Part shown: piece by piece, positions 17,457-26,346 of the stretch | Layout of the letters: every line of letters begins with the position of its first letter | How positions within the stretch are numbered: position 1 is the stretch's first letter | Origin: Desulfobacca acetoxidans DSM 11109 | GTDB taxonomy: Bacteria > Desulfobacterota > Desulfobaccia > Desulfobaccales > Desulfobaccaceae | Reading direction: 5' to 3' | NCBI RefSeq assembly: GCF_000195295.1 | Contig: NC_015388.1 | Span: 248,001-312,000 of the forward strand | Length of the DNA: 64,000 nt | The notes under the pieces: model-generated | What the model was told of the DNA's origin: nothing | The model's input: the letters and a program-made list of their open reading frames with translations, nothing else | Databases searched by the model: none | Translations under genes and position numbers: made by a program

Positions 17457-18328
17457 AACGAGGCTTCGGTAAGATGGTTGGCCTAGTGCTAACGTCCCTC
17501 TGTCTCTACGGCTGCGCCCAAGTCATTGCCTCCATTCCCGGCGTACCCGAGAGCATCAAACCGGCGGCGGATATCGCCGAGAAAGCCGGGGTTAAGGCCC
17601 TCGAGGCCTCCCGGGAAATCAGTGATTCGGAGGAATATTACCTCGGCCGCGCCGTAGCCGCCCGCATCCTGTCGCGCTATCCCCTGTATAAGAATCAAGT
17701 ATTAACCGCCTACGTCAATGAGGTGGGACAGACCGTGGCCCGTAAATCCATCCGGCCTCAGACTTATAAGGGCTATCACTTTGCAGTGCTGGATAGTCAG
17801 GAAGCCAACTCCTTCGCCTGTCCGGGAGGGATCATCTTCATTACTAGAGGGATGATCAAGGCCTGTGCCAACGAAGATCAATTGGCTGCAGTGCTGGCCC
17901 ATGAGGTAGGGCACATTGCCAATCGGGACGGCATCGCTTCCATCAGCCAGGCGCGCTGGACCGAAGTGGCCACTACCATCGGCACTGAGGCCGCCAAACA
18001 ATACGGCGGCAGTCTGGGACAGATGGTCAGCCTCTTTGAAGGCTCCATCGACGACGTTTTCAAAACCGTGATTGTCAACGGCTACAGCCGTACCGCCGAG
18101 GAGAATGCCGACCGGGAAGGAGTGGAAACCCTCAAACGGGCCGGTTATAATCCTCAGGCTATGGTGGCCATCCTTACGGCCATGAGCACCAAAGGGGGAA
18201 CTGGTGGCATCCTGGGCACTCATCCGGACGTTAAAGACCGGTTGGCTAATATCAAATTCATTGCCCAAGCAGCCCATACCCGGATGGAACCGGCCCGCAG
18301 CAAGCGGTTTAAGGCTTTGAAACTCTAA
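17453..18328 (+). CDS. M48-family metalloprotease, lipoprotein
   Basis: A zinc protease predicted to face the periplasm. The N-terminus has a signal peptide with lipobox LYGC (Cys21). The zinc site HEVGH is at residues 150-154 (AAVLAHEVGHIANRDG), and the third ligand is likely Glu216 in SRTAEENADREG, the usual spacing for M48. FACPGGIIFITRGMI (121-135) is the conserved strand before the helix. At 291 residues it resembles the BepA/LoiP-like group, which acts in outer-membrane protein quality control, although it lacks a C-terminal TPR. It is translationally coupled to the SH3b gene. Substrates are unknown. Confidence 0.9.
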   Translation: MKRGFGKMVGLVLTSLCLYGCAQVIASIPGVPESIKPAADIAEKAGVKALEASREISDSEEYYLGRAVAARILSRYPLYKNQVLTAYVNEVGQTVARKSIRPQTYKGYHFAVLDSQEANSFACPGGIIFITRGMIKACANEDQLAAVLAHEVGHIANRDGIASISQARWTEVATTIGTEAAKQYGGSLGQMVSLFEGSIDDVFKTVIVNGYSRTAEENADREGVETLKRAGYNPQAMVAILTAMSTKGGTGGILGTHPDVKDRLANIKFIAQAAHTRMEPARSKRFKALKL

Positions 18329-18469
18329 CGTGGTTTGAGGTTTTGAGAGAGGGCTAGGGCTGGCGGATTCTCTATGAAGGCCATTCTTGCAGGAGCGTCC
18401 GCACAGCATGAAAACTCCTTCCCAGCAGCACAGGATTTCCAGCCTATGCAACAGTTATTATTTAACTGC

Positions 18470-18494
18470 GGCGGGAGGCGCTTCGCTTTCCGCC
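18470..18494 (+). terminator. GC-rich hairpin downstream of the M48 gene, possible terminator
   Basis: The segment GGCGGGAGGCG-CTT-CGCTTTCCGCC forms an 11-bp stem with G.U pairs and a 3-nt loop. It is followed by the pyrimidine stretch CTACTTTCCTT rather than a clean T-run, and lies 142 nt past the M48 stop and 122 nt before the next start. The rest of the 288-nt gap shows no gene. Confidence 0.35.
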
Positions 18495-18616
18495 CTACTT
18501 TCCTTAGTAACAACCGGAACCAGAAACTTAATTTTCTTTACAGTGAGGATACTTGGCCCCGAGGTGTTTCTTAAGCCGACCCCGAGGTGCAATAGGCTGA
18601 ACCCCCAAAATTCCGC

Positions 18617-21304
18617 ATGACTATCCCTGGCGCCGCGATCAAAATTTTTCCGACCAGCGCTGCTCTACAGGACTTTCTACTGGCCCAGTCGCCCGGAGCT
18701 TTAATCATTGTGCCCCATATGCGGCTGGCGTACCAAGTCTGGCGGCGACAGCGTCTGGCGGCGAGGGCTGCGGGTCGTTTGGCCTGGGAACCTCTGGCCA
18801 TGACTACCCTTTCGGGTTGGTGGCATCAGCTTTGCCAACAGCTCTGGTTGCCGGTGCAGCCGGCCTCCTATCTGCAACGGATGTCCTGCTGGCTACAGGC
18901 AATGGCGGCTGCGCCTCCCCCTGAAGGCGTTGAAGCTGATTTGGCCTGGGCCGCCGCCCTGGATGAAGCACTGGATCTGATCGAGCGGTATCAGATTCCT
19001 CCGGCCGCCGGAGCCTACGGGGAATCCGCCCTCATCGCCTGGCGTCGGCCTGTGATTCGAGAGTTCTTGGACCTCCTGAGGCAGAAAGGCTCTATCACCC
19101 CCGCCGCCCTGCCGTCCTACCTGCTCCAGGCCCTCCAATCGGGCAGTCTCAGTTGGCCGGAAAAAATCCTGTTGGTGGGCATGGAAACTCCCGCTCCGGT
19201 TGAGCAGGAGTGGCTGACTGCCGTAGCACGGAAGTGTCCTCTCATACAGCTAATCCTGGTAGGTCGAGAGGATACGGCCAGGTACGCAATCACCCTGCCG
19301 GACCGGCGTCAGGAGATGGATTGGGTGGCTGCCAAGGTCTTGGAACTGGCCGATCAGGAGCAGATACCACTGCACCGCCTAGCCGTTACTGCTCCCAATC
19401 TTACCGAGTATCTTCCGGAACTGCGGCGTATCTGGCGGGAATTATTAGGGCCGGGCATGACCCCGGAAGGCTGTTGGTGTAATTTTTCTTTGGGAGATTG
19501 CCTGGCCGAGACCCAGATTTTTCACGCTGCCCTGCTGCCCCTGCGCTTTAGGACCTATGGTGAGCTCCGGGAGGACCTGGCCGCCTGGCTGCTCTCGCCC
19601 TATTACCAGGAATTCAGTCCTCAGCAGGCCGCGATCCTGCAATGGGACCTGATCTGGCGCCGGTCCAGAATCGCCTATGATTGGCCGGCTCTCCGCCGGG
19701 CGGCGTCTGAGGCTGACCGGACGGGATTGGAACCGGCGTTGTTGTCCCGGCTCGATAGGATCATTTCGTGTCTGCCATTGGACCCTGCTCCCGCCGGTAT
19801 TTGGACTAAACGTCTGCAAGCTGTCTGGGAACAGTCGGGGTTTCCCGGGAGGCTATCGCCGTTAGAGGAACGATCGTATCAGCATCTACAGGAACTCCTC
19901 AGGGATCTGACCGCCTTGGAAGGCAGTTCTGAGTTGAGCGGGTCCACCTTGATCGAGTGGCTGAACCTCGGGGCGCGACAGATTGATCTGCCCGGCGAGG
20001 GCACTCAGGAAGCCGGAGTCCAGATTTTGGGTCTGCTGGAGCTTCGGGGCCTGGATTTCGACGCTGTCTTCTGTATGGGCCTCAATATGGGGGTTTTCCC
20101 GCCGCCGCCCCGCCCCTTGCCGCTGCTCACGGCCTCGGAGCGGGTCCTAGTCTTGGGGGGAACTTACCAGGGCCAACAGCAGTTTGCAGAGCAGGCCTAC
20201 AGAAACCTGCAGGCCGTCGCTCCCCGTCTGATCTGCACGCGCCCCTTGGTGCAGCAGGAGGAGGAACAAACCCCCAGCTTTTTAATCGATCAGACCTGGC
20301 GGCAGGAAACCTGCTCTCCCCTGAGTCGGCCCCATCCGGCCTGGCTGCGCTCCCCGGCAGTCCGGGTAGTTTTTCAGGCCCCCGCAAGTGGGGGAGCCAT
20401 TCTGAACAAGGAGTTGACGTCTGTTAAACTGCCGTCTGAGATCTCCCTTTCGGCCCTCATGACAGCGCTTGCCTGTCCCTGCCAGTTTTATTTTTCCGTA
20501 CTTTTAGGCCTGCAGGAATTGCCCGAAATCGACTCCGGACTGCCGCCACCGGAGCGCGGCAGCGCCCTGCATCAAGTCCTGGAGAGGTTTACCCGCCGGT
20601 TTTCTCAGGCCATTCAAGAATCCGATCACTGGAACGAGGCTGCGGCATTAAACTGCCTCCAGATAGTCATGGAAGAATTCCAGTCCTGGGCGAAGGCCGA
20701 CCCCCACTGGCAGGCTGAGTTAGAGCGCTGGCTGGCCCCGGAGGGGGGGGTGCTACGGGAATGGCTCCAGCAAGAGCGGCAGCACTATGAGAACGGCTGG
20801 CGCTGGCTGGTAATGGAAGCCCCTTTTGCCGGGCTGCGGCTGCCTGACTGGCCCGGCTCGATACGCGGCCGTATCGACCGGATAGACTGGCATAAGGAAC
20901 AGGGCTTGATGCTCTGGGATTATAAAAGCGGTAATGTTCCGAAACAGAGAGACCTTGAAGAAGATCGAAGTCAGTTTCAATTGCCGGGCTACCTTCTGGC
21001 GGTGCAGCATGGCCTCATCCCGACCCTCCCGCGGCAACAGGCCCGGGCCGGGATCATCGGTTTGAAGTCCAGCCGCCAGGACCATCTCAGGTTTGAGGAT
21101 TATGGTCTGTCAGCCGGGGATTGGCGACGGCTGCTGAGCCTGAAATTGGCTGCAGTTGCCAAAGTAGGCAAGAAAGTGCAACAGGGAGATTTCCGTCCTG
21201 ACCCTTCACTGCCCCCGCCCGGGAAAGGCAACTCCTGTACCTACTGCCCTTTTCATCTCCTATGCGGCTATCGGCCTGAGGATGTAGCGGAGGAGGACGA
21301 ATGA
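18617..21304 (+). CDS. AddB-like nuclease subunit with Fe-S cluster cysteines
   Basis: Predicted partner of the following UvrD-type helicase in double-strand-break end processing. The 895-residue protein has no Walker A near the N-terminus, consistent with an AddB-like inactivated helicase fold. The C-terminal PD-(D/E)XK nuclease is visible as GRIDRIDWHKEQG then LMLWDYKSGN (about 755-780), with the QLPGYLLA block after it. One Cys before the nuclease (ACPCQFYFS) and a CTYCPFHLLC cluster near the C-terminus match the Fe-S staple of AddB-type enzymes. It overlaps the helicase gene by ATGA at 21301-21304. The sequence resembles the 'probable DNA repair protein' type rather than canonical AddB, so I leave the symbol blank. 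Confidence 0.82.
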   Translation: MTIPGAAIKIFPTSAALQDFLLAQSPGALIIVPHMRLAYQVWRRQRLAARAAGRLAWEPLAMTTLSGWWHQLCQQLWLPVQPASYLQRMSCWLQAMAAAPPPEGVEADLAWAAALDEALDLIERYQIPPAAGAYGESALIAWRRPVIREFLDLLRQKGSITPAALPSYLLQALQSGSLSWPEKILLVGMETPAPVEQEWLTAVARKCPLIQLILVGREDTARYAITLPDRRQEMDWVAAKVLELADQEQIPLHRLAVTAPNLTEYLPELRRIWRELLGPGMTPEGCWCNFSLGDCLAETQIFHAALLPLRFRTYGELREDLAAWLLSPYYQEFSPQQAAILQWDLIWRRSRIAYDWPALRRAASEADRTGLEPALLSRLDRIISCLPLDPAPAGIWTKRLQAVWEQSGFPGRLSPLEERSYQHLQELLRDLTALEGSSELSGSTLIEWLNLGARQIDLPGEGTQEAGVQILGLLELRGLDFDAVFCMGLNMGVFPPPPRPLPLLTASERVLVLGGTYQGQQQFAEQAYRNLQAVAPRLICTRPLVQQEEEQTPSFLIDQTWRQETCSPLSRPHPAWLRSPAVRVVFQAPASGGAILNKELTSVKLPSEISLSALMTALACPCQFYFSVLLGLQELPEIDSGLPPPERGSALHQVLERFTRRFSQAIQESDHWNEAAALNCLQIVMEEFQSWAKADPHWQAELERWLAPEGGVLREWLQQERQHYENGWRWLVMEAPFAGLRLPDWPGSIRGRIDRIDWHKEQGLMLWDYKSGNVPKQRDLEEDRSQFQLPGYLLAVQHGLIPTLPRQQARAGIIGLKSSRQDHLRFEDYGLSAGDWRRLLSLKLAAVAKVGKKVQQGDFRPDPSLPPPGKGNSCTYCPFHLLCGYRPEDVAEEDE

Positions 21305-24300
21305 CCGCCATGGCGCCGGTGGATCAGCGTGACCGTGAGTTAGCGGTTAATCCTTCATACAGTGTTCATGTCGAAGCACCGGCCGGGTCCGGCAAAACCA
21401 CCGTGTTGTTAAAACGGTATCTCACCCTGTTGGCCAGAGTGGAGGAGCCGGAAGAAGTTCTGGCTCTGACCTTCACCCGCAAAGCCGCCGGGGAGCTTCG
21501 GGCCCGTATCCAACAGCAACTGCAGGGTGGAACTGAGCAACCGAGCGACGTCGCACCTTCTCAACATGCCGTCGAGCTGCGGGAGTTGGCCCAGACCGTC
21601 AGCCACCAGCAGGCAGATAAAAAAAACGGTTACTTTGAACGCCTGCAGATTTCCACTTTTCATAGTTTCTGCGCCCAACTGCTGCGACTGGCCCCCCACA
21701 ACGCCAACCTGCCCCCAGACTTCCAATTGATAGAAGACCGGGAGGCAGATTGGCTTAAAAAAGAAGCCATTGAGCTCATGCGCCGACGGCTGGCCACCCT
21801 TCCAGCCAGCGATCCGGTCCGCCAAACCCTGGTGCGGCGGTTGGTGCGGCTAAACAATGACTGGCCCCGCCTGGCCGCCGAACTCCGTGAGTTGCTGTCT
21901 CGTCGGGAAGTATTGGGGGATTTCATCGCCCTGGCGCGAGAAAGCCGCGACCCGGAAGCATATAAAGCCATCTTGCTGAATCATCTGATTGAAATCTGGC
22001 AGCCCGAACTCGATCACCTGCAGAAGGAATTTTTAGGTTGCGAACTCGGTCGCAACTGGTCGGCTTTTTACCGCTATCTGGCCGATGCCGGAGCCGGCTT
22101 GGCCGACGACTTGCCGGAATCCATCCCAGAGGCTCAGGTATCGGCCTTGCCCGATTGGGGGAAAATCGCCAGGGGCCTTTTAACCAAAGAAGGCTCATGC
22201 TACCGCACCTTTCCGGCGAGATCAGGTTTCCCAAAAAAAATGCGGGAAAGCGTCTGGGGCGGGTTGCTCCAAAATCTGCCGGAGACGTTGGTGCCGCAGC
22301 TCCGCCGGTTGAAGGAGCAGCCCTCGATTCTCTTGCAGCCGGATGAAGTCCCCGCCGTGCAAGACCTTATCATCCTTCTGAATCAGGCGTTAACTGCGTA
22401 TGAGGAGCTCTGCCAGACCCGGCGGGTGTTGGATTTCAGCGCCTTGGAACAGGCCGCCCTCAACTTACTGTCGGATAAGAATATTCCTGATCTGCTCTGG
22501 CGCCTGGACCGCCGCCTGTCCCATCTGCTGGTGGATGAATTCCAGGATACCAGCGCCAGGCAGATGGAGTTGCTGTGCCGCCTGCTTACAGGTTGGAGTG
22601 GAGACCTCGGCCGCAGTCTCATGGTGGTAGGCGATCCCAAGCAGTCCATCTATGGATGGCGGCAGGCCAGAGTGGAGCTCTTTTTCCAGACGCGCCGGCA
22701 AAAACGGCTGCCCTGTCCCGAAGCGCCGCCATTCACAACCCTCACCCTGAGCACCAATTTCCGATCTACCAGCACGCTGATCCAATGGGTGAATAACGTG
22801 TTCGGCCAGACTATCATGAAAGCCGGTGAAAGGAATGGGGTAGAATTTTCAGAGGCTGTAGCCAAACCTGACGCCAAGCAGGGCGACCCGCCGCAACTGG
22901 CCCTATTCACTGCCGCTGACCGAAGTTTGGGGCGCAAACAGGAGGCCAACTGGCTGGCCCGGCAGGTCAGTCTGAAGGTGAAGAACATAGCTGCAGGAGA
23001 GAGCATCGGCATCCTGCTCTTTACCCGGCGCCAGCTTCCCGCCTATCTTCTGGCCTGCCAGAATGCCGGGCTAAGTCTGCGGGTGCGGGAAGGATTGGCG
23101 TTATACGACAGTCTGGCGGTGCAGCATCTCCACAATGCGGTTACTGCCTTGGTGCATCCGCATGATGACATTGCCTGGGCGGGATTGCTTCAGGGCTTCG
23201 CCGGGCCGCAGCCGCTCGGTTTCTTGGCTCAAGTGGCGGATTATCAGGAAGAATTCTGGTCAAAGAAGTTAGAGGCCTGTGCCGTCTCGAACGACTGCCC
23301 CGCGGAAGTGCGGCAATGGTGGCGAGTCTGCGCCGAGGCCGGAAAGATGGTAGGGCGGGCGCCGCTGCACGAGATTTTGGCGGAGTGGCTGTCGACAGCA
23401 GGCGGCTGGGAGCGGATCGCCGCCTGGGAGGGGGCTGCCGGAGTGGCCAATGCCAGAGTCTATCTGGACCTCCTGGCGACTGCCGCGTCGTGTACGCCAG
23501 AGGCTACCCTGGCCCGGCTCACCGATCTCTTGACCCAGGCTTTCCAGCCGGCGGATCCCCGGGCGAAGGACTCACCAGTGGAGGTGCTCACCGTACATGC
23601 CGCCAAGGGGCTGGAATTTGACCATGTTTTTCTGCCTTCGGGCGATTGGCAGCCACTTTTGACCGGGAAAAGCGATACACCGTTCCTGATGGAGGAAACA
23701 TCGTCTGCCGGCGGGGCCGTTATCGCCTTAAACTGCGCCTATGCCGGTAAAGAACAGAGCCTGCTTTACCACACCTTGCGGGATCTGGCCAAACAACGCC
23801 TGCTGAGCGAGGCTCGCCGGTTATTCTACGTGGCCGTCACCCGGGCCAAGAAATCTCTTCAGATATCGGGGGTGATCAAAACCGATAAGGCCGGAAATTG
23901 TCAGTTTCCAGCCAACAGCCCCCTCGGCTGGCTGCGGCAGCATTACCCTGACGGCGAACTATATCCCGGCCAAAAATCAATATGGCAACCGCCGCCCCTG
24001 CCGGTGTCGGTTTTTCAGGAAATCTCTGAACTGCTGCTCCCCACCGGAGAGACCAAGACACCGCCATTGCCCTATGATCTTCAACCCGAGCTTTTACCCT
24101 ACAAAATGCAGTTTCCCTCCCAGCTCTCTGGTTCGGAGGCAAACAATGATTCAGATCAGAGTAACCGGTTTACGTCTGATGAGGATACCGCTGGTGAAGA
24201 AATTACCCTGGCCCGACTGCGAGGGGAGATTATCCATCGGTTGTTGGAAACTCTTTCCCGGGGGGTACCCCTGCCCGAACCCGCCGCCGTGGCCTCGGTT

Positions 24301-24714
24301 CTGCGGTCGGCAGGTGTTTCGGCAGAATACGCCCTGGACTTGGCAGACGAGATGCTGGCTGAAGTCAAGGCCTGCCGGGATGACCCGTTCCTGGCGCCGC
24401 TGCTTGATGCAAATCTGCCGGTAGTCCGAAGCGAATGGCTGGTGGAAGCCTGGCAGGACTCTGCCACCATCCGCCGGGGACGGCTAGACCGGTTGGTGTT
24501 TGACGGCTACCAGTGGTGGCTTCTGGATTACAAGACCTCGCGTCCCCCCGTCGGCATAGATTGGGAAACATTTCTTGCTTCTGAGACCGACGCATACCGT
24601 CCCCAATTGCTGGCCTACCGAGAGCTGGCGGCTCGCTTTTTCCAGCTTGCCTCCCCGGAAATGATCCAACCTGTCCTTTACTTCACTGCCAACCGCCGAC
24701 ATATCTTTCTTTAA
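21301..24714 (+). CDS. AddA-like UvrD-family helicase-nuclease
   Basis: A 1137-residue superfamily 1A helicase with a C-terminal RecB-like nuclease. Helicase motifs in order are Walker A EAPAGSGKTT (25-34), LALTFTRKAAGELRARI (motif Ia), VDEFQDTSARQ (motif II), GDPKQSIYGWRQA (III), LTVHAAKGLEFDHVF (V), and FYVAVTRAKKSL (VI). The nuclease is shown by GRLDRLVFDGYQ and LLDYKTSRP near residues 1060-1085. The Fe-S cysteine motif is in the upstream partner rather than here. Together the pair should resect double-strand ends for RecA. The first codons overlap the AddB-like stop. Confidence 0.9.
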   Translation: MTAMAPVDQRDRELAVNPSYSVHVEAPAGSGKTTVLLKRYLTLLARVEEPEEVLALTFTRKAAGELRARIQQQLQGGTEQPSDVAPSQHAVELRELAQTVSHQQADKKNGYFERLQISTFHSFCAQLLRLAPHNANLPPDFQLIEDREADWLKKEAIELMRRRLATLPASDPVRQTLVRRLVRLNNDWPRLAAELRELLSRREVLGDFIALARESRDPEAYKAILLNHLIEIWQPELDHLQKEFLGCELGRNWSAFYRYLADAGAGLADDLPESIPEAQVSALPDWGKIARGLLTKEGSCYRTFPARSGFPKKMRESVWGGLLQNLPETLVPQLRRLKEQPSILLQPDEVPAVQDLIILLNQALTAYEELCQTRRVLDFSALEQAALNLLSDKNIPDLLWRLDRRLSHLLVDEFQDTSARQMELLCRLLTGWSGDLGRSLMVVGDPKQSIYGWRQARVELFFQTRRQKRLPCPEAPPFTTLTLSTNFRSTSTLIQWVNNVFGQTIMKAGERNGVEFSEAVAKPDAKQGDPPQLALFTAADRSLGRKQEANWLARQVSLKVKNIAAGESIGILLFTRRQLPAYLLACQNAGLSLRVREGLALYDSLAVQHLHNAVTALVHPHDDIAWAGLLQGFAGPQPLGFLAQVADYQEEFWSKKLEACAVSNDCPAEVRQWWRVCAEAGKMVGRAPLHEILAEWLSTAGGWERIAAWEGAAGVANARVYLDLLATAASCTPEATLARLTDLLTQAFQPADPRAKDSPVEVLTVHAAKGLEFDHVFLPSGDWQPLLTGKSDTPFLMEETSSAGGAVIALNCAYAGKEQSLLYHTLRDLAKQRLLSEARRLFYVAVTRAKKSLQISGVIKTDKAGNCQFPANSPLGWLRQHYPDGELYPGQKSIWQPPPLPVSVFQEISELLLPTGETKTPPLPYDLQPELLPYKMQFPSQLSGSEANNDSDQSNRFTSDEDTAGEEITLARLRGEIIHRLLETLSRGVPLPEPAAVASVLRSAGVSAEYALDLADEMLAEVKACRDDPFLAPLLDANLPVVRSEWLVEAWQDSATIRRGRLDRLVFDGYQWWLLDYKTSRPPVGIDWETFLASETDAYRPQLLAYRELAARFFQLASPEMIQPVLYFTANRRHIFL

Positions 24715-24996
24715 CGGGCTCCAAGTTGCCGAATATAGCACTTGCCAAAAGTCTGACCGATTGAGATTGAGGGCGGCTATCGTAGAAGTGGGTCTGAGAT
24801 CCACACCTACAAAAAAACAACAATATTAGGGGTTAGGGTAGGATTGTTCTTCATCTTTTCCTCAACACGCCTAACTGGTACTTATTTTAACCGGAAACCG
24901 GAAACTGGACACAGCAGAAACCAAAAACGGTAAGATATTGACAGCTAGTCGAAAAAACAGTACATGTTTAACTTATTCAGTTTGAGGGAGCGACTC

Positions 24997-25914
24997 ATGG
25001 TTGATAAAGCAAAGTTTATCTGGTTGGACGGCAAATTTATCCCTTGGGATCAGGCCCAGGTTCACATTCTGACTCACACCCTGCATTATGGATTGGGTGT
25101 TTTCGAGGGGGTCCGCGCCTATCAGTGCGCCAATGGGCGGACGGCTATCTTCCGGTTGCCGGAACATACCCGGCGATTATTTGATTCGGCCCATATCCTG
25201 CAGATGGAAATTCCATTTTCGGAGGATGACATCAACCAGGCCTGTATTGAGGCCTTGCGCCAAAATGATCAAAAAGAGGCATACCTACGCCCCCTGATTT
25301 TTATCGGCGATGGTGCTATGGGTCTGCACCCCCAAAATAATCCTATCCGAGTCGCCGTTATTACCTGGGTCTGGGGGGCATATCTGGGCGACGAAGGTCT
25401 GCTCTCCGGTATCCGCCTCAAAACCTCCTCTTTCACCCGCCACCATGTGAATGTTATGATGACCAGCGCCAAAGGCGTGGGCAATTATGTCAATTCCATT
25501 CTGGCGAAACGTGAGGTCACCAAAGCCGGTTATGATGAAGCCCTGCTGCTGGATACGGCTGGCTACGTGGCAGAGGCATCCGGAGAAAACATCTTTATGG
25601 TTAAAAACGGGATCATTAAGACCCCGCCGTCAACCTCTATCTTGCCGGGCATCACTCGCGATTGCGTGATTGTAATCGCCAAGGATTTAGGTATTCCAAT
25701 TCAGGAAGCGCGCTTTTCGAGGGACGATCTCTATATCGCCGACGAAGCTTTCCTATCCGGCACTGCCGCCGAAATCACTCCGGTTCGCGAGCTTGACGAC
25801 CGTCGTATCGGCACCGGCAAGCCTGGTCCTATTACCAAAAAAATTCAGGAAACCTATTTCGATGCGGTCCATGGGAAAAAACCCCGCTACGATTCATGGC
25901 TGACCTACGTTTAG
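24997..25914 (+). CDS. ilvE: Branched-chain amino acid aminotransferase
   Basis: A PLP enzyme catalysing the last step of Leu, Ile and Val synthesis. From ATG 24997 (AGGGAG just upstream) the protein is 305 residues, the usual length; an earlier ATG at 24964 would add 11 atypical residues. The catalytic lysine is Lys159 in [11 protein letters not shown], the same number as in E. coli IlvE. The [13 protein letters not shown] (30-42) and EASGENIF blocks and the late [10 protein letters not shown] confirm class IV. It stands alone, with a 282-nt gap before it in which I see no defined element. Confidence 0.94.
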   Translation: MVDKAKFIWLDGKFIPWDQAQVHILTHTLHYGLGVFEGVRAYQCANGRTAIFRLPEHTRRLFDSAHILQMEIPFSEDDINQACIEALRQNDQKEAYLRPLIFIGDGAMGLHPQNNPIRVAVITWVWGAYLGDEGLLSGIRLKTSSFTRHHVNVMMTSAKGVGNYVNSILAKREVTKAGYDEALLLDTAGYVAEASGENIFMVKNGIIKTPPSTSILPGITRDCVIVIAKDLGIPIQEARFSRDDLYIADEAFLSGTAAEITPVRELDDRRIGTGKPGPITKKIQETYFDAVHGKKPRYDSWLTYV

Positions 25915-25980
25915 CCTGCTGTCAGGTCATCTTGTTAAGCATGTTTTCGGTAGAAACCGAACTGACTCAGATATATCCCT

Positions 25981-26009
25981 GCTAGCGCAGATCGCGGATT
26001 TGCGCTAGC
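25981..26009. other. Perfect 9-bp inverted repeat between ilvE and a small Cys-rich ORF
   Basis: GCTAGCGCA (25981-25989) and TGCGCTAGC (26001-26009) flank an 11-nt loop. No T-run follows on either strand, so it is not a typical terminator. It lies 11 nt before the candidate start at 26020 and could hide or regulate it. Confidence 0.5.
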
Positions 26010-26019
26010 ACGAGACCAC

Positions 26020-26211
26020 ATGCCGCCTGCCCGGATTGTAGACGATAAATTCTATGCCCAATGCCAGGAATGCGGCGTCTGGCAGGAAGTGTTCCCGGTG
26101 GTTGCGCAGGTAGATACCTATTTTGAGTTCTGGCAGGCTCAGTTCCTGTGCTGCGGCAGGCAACAATCCGCCTGGTTTACCATCGAAAAGGTAGATGATG
26201 AAGTTCATTAA
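26020..26211 (+). CDS. Possible small Cys-rich (zinc-ribbon-like) protein
   Basis: A 63-residue candidate gene. It contains CQECG (15-19) and FLCCG (43-47) at a spacing suited to one zinc site, with aromatic residues between (YFEFWQAQF). No good ribosome-binding site precedes the ATG; instead a perfect hairpin ends 10 nt upstream. A longer open frame on the opposite strand (26005-26301) covers the same region but shows no motif. I favour the plus-strand frame because of the paired cysteines, but it may not be expressed. Confidence 0.4.
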   Translation: MPPARIVDDKFYAQCQECGVWQEVFPVVAQVDTYFEFWQAQFLCCGRQQSAWFTIEKVDDEVH

Positions 26212-26346
26212 GGAACGATGTGCCTTGGCCGGAATTACTTTTAGTTTTCCCCTTCCTCTGCCGGAATTAGTCACCAACCACATTCCGCTCCCTTTGCTCA
26301 TCTTTGCCGTTAAAGCAGTGTGACTCCGAAGTACCGCTCGCCGCTC

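Noticed and set aside
25981-26009. Terminator for ilvE
   Set aside because: The hairpin is perfect but lacks a T-run on both strands.
26005-26301. Minus-strand 98-codon frame over the small Cys-rich gene
   Set aside because: No recognisable domain, and its composition looks like the complement of the Cys-rich frame.
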